A stretch of DNA of 64,000 nucleotides from Bacteroidota bacterium (GCA_018268085.1 JAFDXE010000003.1:62001-126000); one strand, 5' to 3'; shown: positions 1 to 8,997, numbered from the stretch's first letter. The notes: generated by a model from the letters alone, not told the origin. Numbers and translations: made by a program.

Positions 1-179
1 AAATCAGTAAGAAAACGGAAACGCAATGTTTCATCATCAAATAAAAACTGTAATACTTTAAGGTTCAGATCTTTTGGTGCTGTAAACGTAAGCATGCCAT
101 AAGGTTCCTGCCAATCAGTAAGCTGATCGCCGAATTTTTCGGTTAGTTTTTGTTGGATGGTATCGTTAGATAGCTGCAT
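1..179 (-). CDS. nuoC: NADH-quinone oxidoreductase subunit C, N-terminal part
   Basis: Partial gene cut by the window edge; only the first 59 codons are visible, from the ATG at 177-179. The product begins MQLSNDTIQQKL and continues through a GDQLTDWQEPYGMLTF segment, which fits the N-terminus of the 30-kDa subunit of complex I. This subunit sits in the peripheral arm on the cytoplasmic side and helps join the Fe-S chain to the membrane arm. The identification leans on position: it follows nuoA and nuoB on the same strand in the usual nuoA-B-C order, 130 nt after nuoB. A fused nuoCD cannot be excluded because the rest is outside the window. Confidence 0.75.
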   Translation of the reverse strand, partial: MQLSNDTIQQKLTEKFGDQLTDWQEPYGMLTFTAPKDLNLKVLQFLFDDETLRFRFLTD

Positions 180-195
180 TGTAAAGTCAAAAGGT

Positions 196-237
196 AAAAG
201 TCAAAAGTCAAAAATCAAAAGTCAAAAATCAAAAGCT
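196..237. repeat. Heptamer tandem repeat, unit AAAAGTC/AAAAATC
   Basis: Six consecutive 7-bp units (AAAAGTC or AAAAATC, the last one degraded) fill the nuoB-nuoC gap. A second tract of the same period and roughly complementary sequence lies at 276-310, so the two could pair as a long imperfect hairpin within the nuo transcript. Confidence 0.8.
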
Positions 238-275
238 ATCAGATATTAGAAAAGCTTTACTGGTATTGAACTGTG

Positions 276-310
276 GAATTTTTACTTTTTACTTTTGAAT
301 TTTTAATTTT
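276..310. repeat. Heptamer tandem repeat, unit TACTTTT/GAATTTT
   Basis: Five 7-bp units (GAATTTT, TACTTTT, TACTTTT, GAATTTT, TAATTTT) run up to the stop codon of nuoB. They are approximately the reverse complement of the tract at 196-237. Confidence 0.75.
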
Positions 311-873
311 TATTGTATTCCGTAACTACCCAGCAGATCCTTATACTGGTCACTGTGTCTTCTCCTCAATCCTTCAACATTCACCAGTTCCTGTATTTTC
401 ATGAATCCGTCGAGGATTGCTTCTGGTCTTGGCGGACATCCCGGTACATACACATCTACCGGTATTACCTGGTCGATTCCCTGTAACACAGAGTATGTAT
501 CGAAAATTCCTCCGCTGCTGGCACAGGCACCAACGGCCATCACCCAGCGGGGTTCTGCCATTTGAATATATACCTGCTTTAATACCGGGCCCATTTTCTT
601 TGCAATGGTTCCCATTACCATCAGTAGATCGCACTGGCGGGGAGAAAAGCCCACACGTTCAGAACCGAATCTTGCCAGATCGTAGTGACTGGCCATGGTG
701 GCCATGAATTCAATTCCGCAGCAACTGGTGGCAAAAGGCAAAGGCCAGATAGAATTTTTACGGGCAAGGCTCACTACTTTTTCAAAATTGGTAGCCATAA
801 AACCTTCTCCCATATATCCTTCCGGAATACCTTCGAATTTTACGGTGTTATTAAACTGTACCGGACGAGACAT
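310..873 (-). CDS. nuoB: NADH-quinone oxidoreductase subunit B (N2 cluster subunit)
   Basis: The 187-residue product is the complex I subunit that carries the terminal 4Fe-4S cluster N2, which hands electrons to quinone at the membrane interface. All four cluster ligands are visible: the adjacent pair Cys51-Cys52 in the SCCGIEFM motif, Cys117 in VGACASSGG, and Cys146 in VPGCPPRPEA. The PRQCDLLMVMG segment typical of NuoB is also present. Length is normal for the family. It lies 103 nt downstream of nuoA and upstream of nuoC on the same strand, consistent with one nuo operon. Identification is secure. Confidence 0.97.
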   Translation of the reverse strand: MSRPVQFNNTVKFEGIPEGYMGEGFMATNFEKVVSLARKNSIWPLPFATSCCGIEFMATMASHYDLARFGSERVGFSPRQCDLLMVMGTIAKKMGPVLKQVYIQMAEPRWVMAVGACASSGGIFDTYSVLQGIDQVIPVDVYVPGCPPRPEAILDGFMKIQELVNVEGLRRRHSDQYKDLLGSYGIQ

Positions 874-976
874 AGTTGATTAGCTGATTGATGAAGTGCT
901 GATTTGACAATGCATAACAGAATTTCTGATTAAAATGTTCATGCCTTCATTGTCGAACCGGCTAATTTTTATTTGT

Positions 977-1366
977 TTATTCTTCCCACTTCAACGCACC
1001 TTTTTTAAAGATGTAGATGAAGCCGGCTAAAAACAAACCTACAAATAACAATACTGCCATAAATCCTTCCCAACCGAGGTCTCTGAAATTAACAGCGTAG
1101 GGATAGAAGAAGATCACTTCCACATCAAACAACACAAATAAAATGGCGACCAGGAAATACTTGATGGCCATTGGCTGGCGGGCATTTCCACGGATCTCGA
1201 TACCACTCTCAAAATTCTGAAGTTTGTCGGCTGTTTTTCTTTTTGGTCCCAACAGATCAGACCCAAGGATCATTGTAGCAATAAGGCCCAAGGAGAAGAT
1301 CACCTGCAACACAATCGGCAGATAATTTTCGGCGCTGTTTACAATCTGGAGGAAATAAATCGGCAT
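977..1366 (-). CDS. nuoA: NADH-quinone oxidoreductase subunit A
   Basis: The product has 129 residues and three hydrophobic helices, at roughly 15-35, 68-90 and 100-121. It carries the NuoA hallmarks: an FESGIE loop after helix 1 and the FDVEVIFFYPYA stretch in helix 2. NuoA is a small membrane-arm subunit of respiratory complex I, next to the quinone cavity. It is the first gene of the nuo operon, with a TATTTTTG promoter element on the minus strand just upstream (1395-1402) and a terminator of the preceding unit behind it. The start ATG at 1366 gives the normal family length. Confidence 0.95.
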   Translation of the reverse strand: MPIYFLQIVNSAENYLPIVLQVIFSLGLIATMILGSDLLGPKRKTADKLQNFESGIEIRGNARQPMAIKYFLVAILFVLFDVEVIFFYPYAVNFRDLGWEGFMAVLLFVGLFLAGFIYIFKKGALKWEE

Positions 1367-1394
1367 TATTTATTGATGGTTATGAATTTGACCG

Positions 1395-1402
1395 CAAAAA
1401 TA
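1395..1402 (-). promoter_or_regulatory. -7 promoter element of the nuo operon
   Basis: On the minus strand this reads TATTTTTG, a full match to the Bacteroidota -7 consensus TAnnTTTG, 28 nt before the nuoA start codon. Confidence 0.6.
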
Positions 1403-1439
1403 AGACAGCAGCATTAATATACAATGATGAATATCAAAT

Positions 1440-1472
1440 AAAAAAGCCATTGAACAGGTCAACGGCTTTTTT
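1440..1472 (-). terminator. Rho-independent terminator of the tonB-TPR operon
   Basis: A hairpin with AAAAAGCC/GGCTTTTT outer arms and a TTGA/TCAA inner stem is followed on the minus strand by a T-run. It lies 20 nt past the stop of the TPR gene and insulates it from nuoA. Confidence 0.8.
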
Positions 1473-1491
1473 AACTTTTTTAGCGGTGTAC

Positions 1492-3192
1492 TTAATGGCT
1501 TCCGGCAGGTTTGGTTGTTTTTGTTCCCTGTGCCGGCCTTCTTGGCGCATTCGGATTATTTTCACTGATAAATTTCCTGTTATCTATCAATTGCTGATCG
1601 GCTGGGTCGAGCACCAATGCTTTATCAAGATAACTCAATGACATCGCCTGGTCTTTTTTCACATTATAATAATACTCAACAAAATATTTATACGCACCCA
1701 GCAGGTAATCTTTTACTTTAGATTTATCGGCTGTTTTCTCTCCTATTTCAATAGCTTTTTGATAAGGCTCAACTGCCAAACCCTGTGCGCCGGTTGAATC
1801 AATAGACGCATAAGATTTTCCAACCATATACAAACCAAACATATCATCCGGGAATTTCTCTGTGTATTTATTGAAGATATTAATAGATGAATCGTACTGA
1901 CCAGAACGGAAATAATCATAGCCGGCATAATAGAAGTCTGTTTTTGTAGGACTCTTTTTTACCGCCAGCACTTTCTGGAACCAGTCTGCCGCTTCCCTGT
2001 ATTTTTTCTGTGTTTCATACGCAGCGGCAATCATTTTCAGCGCATTTACTTTGTTGGATTCAATACTATCTACCGCTACCACTTCGTCAATCAATGCACC
2101 GGCTTTGGCTTCATTGCCCGGTATCTTCAGTAAATTGATCGCATATCTTGAACGGTCGCCATATCCAATTTTTTCCGGAACCTGCCTTTTAAAATATTCT
2201 TCAAAATTCTTAATGGCATTTGCGGAATCTTTCAGTTTATCAAACGCATAGGCTTTAATTCCAAATAAGTTCGGGTAAGGATTGGCTCCTTCCGATGCGA
2301 TACACTCATCTGCTTTTGCAATGGCATCATTAAACAATCCCTGTGCATACTTTATTTGTGCCCTGTAAAAACATGCTTTTGGATCATCATCACTATTAGC
2401 CAGCCATTTTTCCAGGTATTCTGCAGATCTTGGTACATCCGTTTCATAAAAATAATTATACAGGTTTTCATATACAGGTGCATAGGTTGCATCCTGTGCA
2501 ATGGCATCAGCATAATATTTCATGAAGATGGATTCCTGCCCACGTCCCTGCGACTGGTACAATTTACCCATCCTGTAATTCGCCCTAGCATATTTCGGAT
2601 CAACATTCAATGCATTCTGGTAAGAAGAAATGGCATTACCACCATCGCCGGCCTTCCGGTAAGCATCACCAAGATTCACCAGTACGTCGGGATCATTTCC
2701 TTTTTTCAGTTGAGTAGCCTGCTTTAATTTATCTACTGCATAACCTGCATCACCTGTTTTAGCATTCGGATTCCCGTTGGCATAACCAATTGCATTTAAT
2801 ACGGCGATATTTTTTCCCTGGCTTAAAGAAATGGCTGCTTCAAAATGGTTGCGGGCATCCTGTGCTTTTCCTTCCAGTAATTCTATATGGCCGATGCCTG
2901 CCATCAGCAAAGCACTGTTGGGCGCTAACGCAAGTATAGTCTGGTATAAAGATTTAGCTTCAATGAGATCTTTATTTGTTGCATCATCGGGCCTGATCAT
3001 CGCCTGGCCCAGTAAATATCCTGCTTCATCATTATTAGGCGTAGCTTTTAAAATCTTCTGAAATACATCTTTTGCACTCTTAAATCTTTCGTAGTACAAA
3101 AATTTCTTTCCTTCATCGATACTCTGTGCAAATAACCCGTTCGCAAAAAATATCCCGGCCACTAATATGATTCCAAACTTGAACTTCTTCAT
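1492..3192 (-). CDS. Secreted tetratricopeptide-repeat protein
   Basis: The start is set at the ATG at 3192, giving 566 residues with a clear signal peptide (MKKFKFGIILVAGIFFANGLFAQ is the first 23 residues); an upstream in-frame ATG would bury that signal. The mature part is a series of TPR-like helical pairs, for example LVNLGDAYRKAGD and YRMGKLYQSQG, ending in a Pro/Lys-rich tail. TPR arrays are protein-binding scaffolds; no catalytic motif is seen. It is the last gene of an operon with tonB, a small membrane protein and a PstS-like lipoprotein, so a role in periplasmic or outer-membrane assembly or transport is inferred, not shown. Confidence 0.85.
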   Translation of the reverse strand: MKKFKFGIILVAGIFFANGLFAQSIDEGKKFLYYERFKSAKDVFQKILKATPNNDEAGYLLGQAMIRPDDATNKDLIEAKSLYQTILALAPNSALLMAGIGHIELLEGKAQDARNHFEAAISLSQGKNIAVLNAIGYANGNPNAKTGDAGYAVDKLKQATQLKKGNDPDVLVNLGDAYRKAGDGGNAISSYQNALNVDPKYARANYRMGKLYQSQGRGQESIFMKYYADAIAQDATYAPVYENLYNYFYETDVPRSAEYLEKWLANSDDDPKACFYRAQIKYAQGLFNDAIAKADECIASEGANPYPNLFGIKAYAFDKLKDSANAIKNFEEYFKRQVPEKIGYGDRSRYAINLLKIPGNEAKAGALIDEVVAVDSIESNKVNALKMIAAAYETQKKYREAADWFQKVLAVKKSPTKTDFYYAGYDYFRSGQYDSSINIFNKYTEKFPDDMFGLYMVGKSYASIDSTGAQGLAVEPYQKAIEIGEKTADKSKVKDYLLGAYKYFVEYYYNVKKDQAMSLSYLDKALVLDPADQQLIDNRKFISENNPNAPRRPAQGTKTTKPAGSH

Positions 3193-3258
3193 TTTAATTA
3201 ATTTCTTTTTAGGATTTGCAATGTATATAAATATCCAAACAATCGAAAACAAGCATTG

Positions 3259-4200
3259 TTATTTTGAGGGAATTTTTTGATTGAGCTTTACATTTCGTAC
3301 CGAAAATCCCATTACTGGTCCGAGATAGGCCCGCTTAAAAATCAATTGTCCTCTTTCATATTTCAAAAAATCTATAAAGCCATTTCCCAGTCCCCGGTAA
3401 TTTTCTTTTATGATATAATACAAACCACGTACCAAGGGGTATCTGTGGGAAAGTATGCTTTCCTGCAATGGCTTTACATAGGGAGAATCGATGCATTGAC
3501 CACATTGAACATAACCGATCCGCAGTTTTTTTAACATACTTACCTGGGCGGTATCTTCAGGGTTGCCAATCCAACTGATCCCAACAAATCCAATGGCGTT
3601 GTTGTGTTCGGAGACATAGTTAAGTACATCTTTGCTGCTTTTGGTTGCCTTAACAACTGAAGTGTCAAATTTTTGTCCTTTTAAAATAGAATCGATCACA
3701 AAACGTACCGTACTGGTTGCATTCAACCCATCAAACACTATTTGCTGGTCGCGTTTAATTTTACCGGTGAGTTGTTGTTGCAGTTGTTGTAAACTGAACA
3801 GGCTGTCGTGATTATTAATATTTGTGATTACGGCAATGGCGTCGGAAGCGATATCATTCCAGGCCGGACTGTAATTCAAAGAATCCTGCAGATACCGTTC
3901 TTCATTTTCCTGCAGGCCCCTGGTTACAATTACCATCCTGCACAAACTGTCGCGGAAAAAATCCTTAAGACAGTCTGCTTCTGTTTTGTAATCCGCAATA
4001 ATATGTGCTTCGGGATAAGATGCTTCGTACACCCTGATCTGTTCTTCGATCACAGGCCGGAAAGATTCGTCTACACTAATATGTATGGTTCCTTTTACCG
4101 GGGTATCTTCTGCACCGGGTTGTTTTTTTTCATCTGCACAACCCTGGAATACGATATTCAGCAGTACAACAACTAAAAATAGAAATGTTTTGTTCATCAT
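3259..4200 (-). CDS. PstS-like substrate-binding lipoprotein
   Basis: The 313-residue product starts with a lipoprotein signal (lipobox-like VFQGC, Cys about residue 21), so it is probably anchored in the periplasm. The rest looks like the PBP-like fold used by phosphate-binding PstS proteins: IHISVDESFRP near the start, then ATSTVRFV and a C-terminal RGLYYIIKENYRGLGNGFIDFL. No phosphate ABC transporter genes are nearby; it follows tonB and a small membrane gene instead. Its ATG overlaps the upstream stop (ATGA), so translation is probably coupled. The ligand is unknown; phosphate is only one possibility. Confidence 0.8.
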   Translation of the reverse strand: MMNKTFLFLVVVLLNIVFQGCADEKKQPGAEDTPVKGTIHISVDESFRPVIEEQIRVYEASYPEAHIIADYKTEADCLKDFFRDSLCRMVIVTRGLQENEERYLQDSLNYSPAWNDIASDAIAVITNINNHDSLFSLQQLQQQLTGKIKRDQQIVFDGLNATSTVRFVIDSILKGQKFDTSVVKATKSSKDVLNYVSEHNNAIGFVGISWIGNPEDTAQVSMLKKLRIGYVQCGQCIDSPYVKPLQESILSHRYPLVRGLYYIIKENYRGLGNGFIDFLKYERGQLIFKRAYLGPVMGFSVRNVKLNQKIPSK

Positions 4201-4457
4201 CGTTCTCTCAGGTAATTTTTCTTATAACCTCTGTACACTCTGAATAAACCATAAACGATGCAAACGCCGCCAAATATTTTTGTGGTAGAATCGCCGAAGC
4301 GCATTACAAGGTCGGTATCAAACTTATTAATAAAGATCAGGAAGAAGCCCATGGCCAGCCATAAAATGCCCATACCAAAATCCATGATGCTTCTCATACG
4401 GATAAAGCCCTTATCCCTTTCCGTGAGTTCCTTTCTTTCAAATTCTTCCAGCGCCAT
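4197..4457 (-). CDS. Small two-helix membrane protein, unknown function
   Basis: An 86-residue protein with a charged N-terminus (FERKELTERDKGFIR) and two predicted membrane helices, about residues 26-45 and 60-77, ending in a basic tail (RGYKKNYLRER). No known domain was recognised. It sits between tonB (42 nt upstream) and the PstS-like gene, to which it is joined by an ATGA overlap. This tight packing suggests it works with one of its neighbours, perhaps in the TonB energy-transfer apparatus, but the sequence does not show how. Confidence 0.8.
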   Translation of the reverse strand: MALEEFERKELTERDKGFIRMRSIMDFGMGILWLAMGFFLIFINKFDTDLVMRFGDSTTKIFGGVCIVYGLFRVYRGYKKNYLRER

Positions 4458-4499
4458 TGACTATTTTTAATATGTATTAACGATGCTGCAATTTAATCA

Positions 4500-5318
4500 T
4501 TAATCTCCGGTAGGCGAAAACTTCACGGGAATCATATAAATCACGGATACAGATTCACCATTTGATTTTCCGGGTATCCAGTCGGGCATTTTTTTCAATA
4601 CACTCATTACCTCTTCGTTGAATGCTGCACCTCCGTCTTCCACTAACTGGAAACTTTTCAGTTTGCCATCATAGCCAACTACAAATCTTACTTTAACGGT
4701 TACTTCTTCGTCTGGCGACAAATCCCTGCTGATGTTTTTTTCAAGGTATCTCCGCAGTGCCTGTTCACCACCCGGAAATGAAGGCATGATGTCGGGATTT
4801 TTCATGGGCGTTTCTTTATCAATTACAGGTTTTGATGGCTCTTTACTGGCTGGTGGCCCTGCCAACGGTTGTGCATCTCCCGGATCAGCAGGTGGATTGA
4901 ACGGATCAGGAACCGGGCCATCTCCTATACCGGTGATGGGTTGTGCATGATCATCAAATACAATTCTTCCAGATGAGGCTGCAGCCGAATTGGAAACAAT
5001 CGTTGGTGTAAACACAGCAGGTGTTGCTGCAGGTTGCTTTATGGAAGGAACGGCAGGAATTTCCGGGGATTTTAATTCTTCCTGTACAATACTTGTATAC
5101 ACCGGTTCTTCAAAAGAAATAGTGGTAAGTACATCCGGATTGTTTTTATACAACACCAGGAACAAACACAGCAATGCCATGGAAATGAAAATAATGCTGA
5201 TGGCCTTGTACATGCGGTGCCCGTAATGACTGCGCAATTCGTAAGCGCCATAAGCCTTGTTCCGCTTTTCAAAAATAATGTCGAGTATGTTTGCAGTTAA
5301 AATTTTTTCAGCATTCAT
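4500..5318 (-). CDS. tonB: TonB-family energy transducer
   Basis: With the start at the ATG at 5318 (MNAEKILTANILDIIF) the protein has 272 residues; the longer reading frame would add an unlikely 13-residue lead. A single membrane helix lies at about 37-57. A Pro-rich periplasmic spacer follows (about 80-170). The C-terminal TonB domain (about 180-270) includes FPGGEQALRRYLEKN, VRFVVGYDGKLKSF and PVKF. TonB proteins carry energy from the inner-membrane ExbB/ExbD motor to outer-membrane receptors. No exbB or exbD is in this operon, so the motor must be encoded elsewhere. The KNKAYGAYELR-like segment before the helix is typical of Bacteroidota TonB. Confidence 0.88.
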   Translation of the reverse strand: MNAEKILTANILDIIFEKRNKAYGAYELRSHYGHRMYKAISIIFISMALLCLFLVLYKNNPDVLTTISFEEPVYTSIVQEELKSPEIPAVPSIKQPAATPAVFTPTIVSNSAAASSGRIVFDDHAQPITGIGDGPVPDPFNPPADPGDAQPLAGPPASKEPSKPVIDKETPMKNPDIMPSFPGGEQALRRYLEKNISRDLSPDEEVTVKVRFVVGYDGKLKSFQLVEDGGAAFNEEVMSVLKKMPDWIPGKSNGESVSVIYMIPVKFSPTGD

Positions 5319-5450
5319 AGTGAAAGTTTTTTTGGTGAAGAATGGATGCGGCCGCATTTATTAGATACATTTTCTATCTGAATCCATAAATCAATATATG
5401 AGCGGCAGGAACCGCTTTTCGAACGAGATGAATGCTGATGGCTAAGCACC

Positions 5451-5458
5451 TATCTTTG
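5451..5458 (+). promoter_or_regulatory. -7 element, tyrosine phosphatase/hisS operon
   Basis: TATCTTTG, a perfect TAnnTTTG match ending 4 nt before the ATG at 5463. With the usual promoter geometry, transcription would start at or next to the start codon (leaderless mRNA). Confidence 0.65.
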
Positions 5459-5462
5459 CGCC

Positions 5463-5945
5463 ATGAAAATGTTGATGGTATGCCTGGGCAATATTTGCAG
5501 GAGCCCGCTGGCAGAAGGTATCATGAGAGAAAAAATTTCCAGGCTGGGATTAAACTGGGAGGTCGATAGCGCCGGTACCAATGGATTTCATGTAGGAGAA
5601 AATCCTCACCCGCTAAGCCAGAAAGTAGCCAAATTAAACGGCATCGACATCAGCCGCCAGGTTGCAAGGAAATTTACAAAGCATGATTTCGAATCATTCG
5701 ACCGCATTTATGTAATGGCAGCCGATGTATTACAGGAGATGAAAAGTATCCTGGGCAACAACATCAGCAATGAGAAAATTGAATTCTTTTTAAACGACCT
5801 GTATCCTCAACAGCAAATGGATGTTCCCGATCCATGGTACGGTACCGAACCTGGTTATCATGAAGTATATGCATTGATAGAAAAAGGTTGCGATGCCATC
5901 ATTGAAAAATACATGGTTGCAAAAAATAAAACGGAAAAAGTATAA
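5463..5945 (+). CDS. Low-molecular-weight protein-tyrosine phosphatase
   Basis: The 160-residue product has the catalytic P-loop of the family right at the N-terminus: CLGNICRS, with nucleophile Cys7 and Arg13 (CX5R). The acid/base Asp123 lies in the DPWYG motif. These enzymes hydrolyse phosphotyrosine in cytoplasmic proteins; some act as arsenate reductases, but nothing here points to arsenic. Length is normal. Its stop codon overlaps the start of hisS by one base (TAATG), so the two are co-transcribed. The promoter box is 4 nt before the ATG. Confidence 0.93.
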   Translation: MKMLMVCLGNICRSPLAEGIMREKISRLGLNWEVDSAGTNGFHVGENPHPLSQKVAKLNGIDISRQVARKFTKHDFESFDRIYVMAADVLQEMKSILGNNISNEKIEFFLNDLYPQQQMDVPDPWYGTEPGYHEVYALIEKGCDAIIEKYMVAKNKTEKV

Positions 5946-7312
5946 TGTCTAAACCATCTATACCACAGGGCACAAGAGATTTTTCTGCAGAAGTTGTAAG
6001 AAAGAGAAATTATATTTTGTCTGCCATAAAGGAAGTATTTGAATTATACGGATTTCAACCGCTGGAAACGCCCGCCATGGAAAACCTGGAAACATTAATG
6101 GGTAAGTACGGTGAGGAAGGCGACAAACTGATTTTTAAAATTCTGAACAACGGCCTTAGCGATCCCAAAAATATTGAGAAAGCAAAAGAAGGATTTGAAA
6201 AAATACTGGAAGGAAAAAATACGGCTGCCATCACGGAAAGAGCACTTAAATATGACCTTACCATTCCATTTGCAAGATATGTTGCCATGAATTTTGGCCA
6301 GCTCAGCTTTCCCTATAAAAGATACCAGGTGCAACCGGTTTGGCGTGCCGACCGGCCACAGAAAGGCCGCTATCGTGAATTCACCCAATGTGATGCTGAT
6401 GTGGTAGGCAGCACTCCTTTACTCAATGAAGTAGAACTCGCCAATATTTACCATGCTGTATTTGTACAACTGGGATTAACAGCGTACGAACTGAAAATTA
6501 ACAGCAGGAAAATACTGGCCGCACTCGCTGATCTATGCGGCGGCGCTGATAAGTTAACCGACATCACAGTTGCCATCGACAAACTGGATAAGATAGGGAT
6601 CGATAAAGTTAAAGATGAACTATCGCAAAGAGGCCTGCAATCTTCACAAATACATACCATTGAAAAATATTTACAGATCAGCGGCAGCAATGAAGAAAAA
6701 TTAGCAGCAGCGCAGCAACTTTTCGGCAGCAACGAACAGGCAAAAAAAGGAATGGAAGAATTACAATATGTGCTGTCGTTTGCAAAAAATACAAACCTTG
6801 ATATCGACTTCACCCTTGCCAGAGGACTGAATTATTATACCGGGATTATTTTTGAAGTAAAAGCACCTGCATCAGTAAAAATGGGGAGCATTGGCGGCGG
6901 AGGAAGATATGATGATCTTACAGGTTTGTTTGGCGTACCCGGTATTCCCGGCGTAGGAATCAGTTTTGGTGTAGACAGGATCTATGACGTATTGGAAGAA
7001 CTGAATTTATTTCCGGCTGATTTGCAGGTGGCAACCAAAGCACTGTTCTTTAATATGGGTGAAAAAGAATCAAGCGTGGCTTTTGAATGCGTTCAACAAT
7101 TACGTTTGCACAAAATTTCATGCGAACTGTTTCATGAACCGGTAAAAATGGATAAGCAATTCAAATATGCCGAGAAAAAAAACATTCCGTTTGCAGTAAT
7201 CATTGGCAGCAAGGAAACAGAAAGCAAAACCGCCGTAGTAAAAAATCTGAAAACCGGCGAACAACAACCGGTACAGTTTAGCGAACTGACAACATTTTTT
7301 TTGCAATCATAG
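5945..7312 (+). CDS. hisS: Histidyl-tRNA synthetase
   Basis: A class II aminoacyl-tRNA synthetase of 455 residues that charges tRNA-His in the cytoplasm. The N-terminal GTRDF and the motif 2 region (PVWRADRPQKGRYREFTQCDAD) are visible. So are the histidine-binding ARGLNYYTG motif and the motif 3 glycine-rich segment GGGGRYDDL followed by GVPGIPGVGISFGVDR. The last 100 residues form the anticodon-binding domain. Length is at the upper end of the usual range. It is translationally coupled to the phosphatase gene upstream. Confidence 0.96.
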   Translation: MSKPSIPQGTRDFSAEVVRKRNYILSAIKEVFELYGFQPLETPAMENLETLMGKYGEEGDKLIFKILNNGLSDPKNIEKAKEGFEKILEGKNTAAITERALKYDLTIPFARYVAMNFGQLSFPYKRYQVQPVWRADRPQKGRYREFTQCDADVVGSTPLLNEVELANIYHAVFVQLGLTAYELKINSRKILAALADLCGGADKLTDITVAIDKLDKIGIDKVKDELSQRGLQSSQIHTIEKYLQISGSNEEKLAAAQQLFGSNEQAKKGMEELQYVLSFAKNTNLDIDFTLARGLNYYTGIIFEVKAPASVKMGSIGGGGRYDDLTGLFGVPGIPGVGISFGVDRIYDVLEELNLFPADLQVATKALFFNMGEKESSVAFECVQQLRLHKISCELFHEPVKMDKQFKYAEKKNIPFAVIIGSKETESKTAVVKNLKTGEQQPVQFSELTTFFLQS

Positions 7313-7356
7313 ATGGTTACCTATTCAATTATTTAGTATTAATTAAAAACAAGTAT

Positions 7357-8976
7357 ATGCAAACAAGATTTCGTTTATCTGTTGTTCTTTTTATTGCAGC
7401 GGTAGCTGTTTTTTCTTCCTGCAGTAAAAAAAACAATAAAGAAGGCCGCTACATTCCGGGCACTGCCACAGCGGTGTTTATGCTGAATGGAGAATCCGTA
7501 TCCAATAAATTATCCTGGAATGAAATGAAGGAGAACGGTATATTAAATAAAGTTGATAGTTCCATGGAGGATTATGCAAAAGCAGCTTTTGAAAATCCGG
7601 AGAATACAGGTATCGACCTGAAGAAAAACCTGGTTTTATTTTTTGAAAACGATAGCCTGGGTGGTTATGTAGTTTTGGAAGGAAGCATTAAAGACGCCGC
7701 CAAATTCAAAGCGTTTAATTCAAAAGCATTTAAAGGTGCTGCTGAAACAGAAAAGAATGACATACATATCATAAACACGCCAAAAGTTACGAGCACCTGG
7801 GATAAAGAAAAATTTGTGGTGCTGATCGATATGCCAAAATCAAACAGGAATTTTGGAAATCCAGACGGTGCAAGGCCAACAGGAAAAAGAGATAATGTTC
7901 AGACTGCCACCGGCATTTATGAATTATCTGAAAGCAAGAGCATGGGTTACAATGAAAAATTTACTGAACTCGTAGGCAAAGCAGGCGACATTCATTTCTT
8001 CGTTAACAGCGCTGCTATTTATGAAGACAACCCGGCTTCTTCTATGCTGGGTATGACAAAAATGGGCGACCTCTATAAGGATGCTGCATTTACCGGCATA
8101 GCCAATTTTGATAATGGTAAGATCAACATCGACATGAAATCTTATGTAGGCAAGCAACTTTCAGACCTGTACAAAAAATACAGCGATGTAAAAGTGAATA
8201 CCGATATGATCAAACGTATCCCATCAAAAGACATCGCCGCTTTGTTTGCAATGAATGTGAAACCGGAAGGAATTAAAGAGTTTATCACAACATTGGGTTT
8301 AGACGGGCTGGTAAATTTATCAATTGCCAAACTCGGACTTACATTGGATGATTGCGTGAAAGCACTAAAAGGAGATTTTGTTATGGCTGTATCAGATATT
8401 AAAAAAGACAGCCTGGGATCACCGGAAGTAAATGCAATTTTTTCTGCTTCTGTTGCTGATAAGGGTTCTTTTAATAAACTTACCGAGCTGATCAACAACA
8501 TGAAAAAACAGAATACAGATGCTGAAAAATATTTTTATTATACCCTCAACAACGATTATTTCACAGCGGGAAATAAAGAAACAGTTGATAAATATATGAG
8601 CGGTGGCAGCAACAACAACTACAGTTTTCTCGATAAAGCTTCCGGCTCCTCATTCATATTTTATGTAAACCTGCAAACGGTTATGAATGCGATGAAACCT
8701 GCAAACAACAAAGACAGTTTAGACATGGCCAGTTACGACCTTGCTGCTAAAACATGGGAAAACATCCTGATGACAGGCGGTGGATTCAAAGACGGCGGTA
8801 CAAACATGCATGCAGAAATAAACTTCATGGATAAAAATACCAACAGCCTTAAACAACTGAACAGTTTCATGGGCAGTTGGAAAAAAATTGATGACGAAAA
8901 AAGACTGGCTCGGGATAAATGGATGAATGATGTTATGGCAGCCGATAGTATTGCAATGACCATCCCAACAAAATAA
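7357..8976 (+). CDS. DUF4836-family lipoprotein
   Basis: The 539-residue product opens with a lipoprotein signal (lipobox-like VFSSC, Cys about residue 22) followed by a Lys/Asn linker. The next stretch, YIPGTATAVFMLNGESVSNKLSW, and the overall size fit the DUF4836 family found in Bacteroidota; its function is unknown. It should be exported to the periplasm and perhaps exposed on the cell surface. It stands alone between hisS and a terminator. A distant relative of similar design, with its own neighbours, occurs at 46623-48722. No active-site residues can be proposed. Confidence 0.8.
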   Translation: MQTRFRLSVVLFIAAVAVFSSCSKKNNKEGRYIPGTATAVFMLNGESVSNKLSWNEMKENGILNKVDSSMEDYAKAAFENPENTGIDLKKNLVLFFENDSLGGYVVLEGSIKDAAKFKAFNSKAFKGAAETEKNDIHIINTPKVTSTWDKEKFVVLIDMPKSNRNFGNPDGARPTGKRDNVQTATGIYELSESKSMGYNEKFTELVGKAGDIHFFVNSAAIYEDNPASSMLGMTKMGDLYKDAAFTGIANFDNGKINIDMKSYVGKQLSDLYKKYSDVKVNTDMIKRIPSKDIAALFAMNVKPEGIKEFITTLGLDGLVNLSIAKLGLTLDDCVKALKGDFVMAVSDIKKDSLGSPEVNAIFSASVADKGSFNKLTELINNMKKQNTDAEKYFYYTLNNDYFTAGNKETVDKYMSGGSNNNYSFLDKASGSSFIFYVNLQTVMNAMKPANNKDSLDMASYDLAAKTWENILMTGGGFKDGGTNMHAEINFMDKNTNSLKQLNSFMGSWKKIDDEKRLARDKWMNDVMAADSIAMTIPTK

Positions 8977-8997
8977 TTTTAACCTTCAACCATTTTA

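Noticed and set aside
417-707. Plus-strand open frame of 96 codons
   Set aside because: Lies wholly opposite nuoB; composition is a mirror of that gene and there is no family resemblance.
6055-6813. Several minus-strand open frames
   Set aside because: Antisense to hisS, Ser/Phe-rich as expected for shadows; no start signals.
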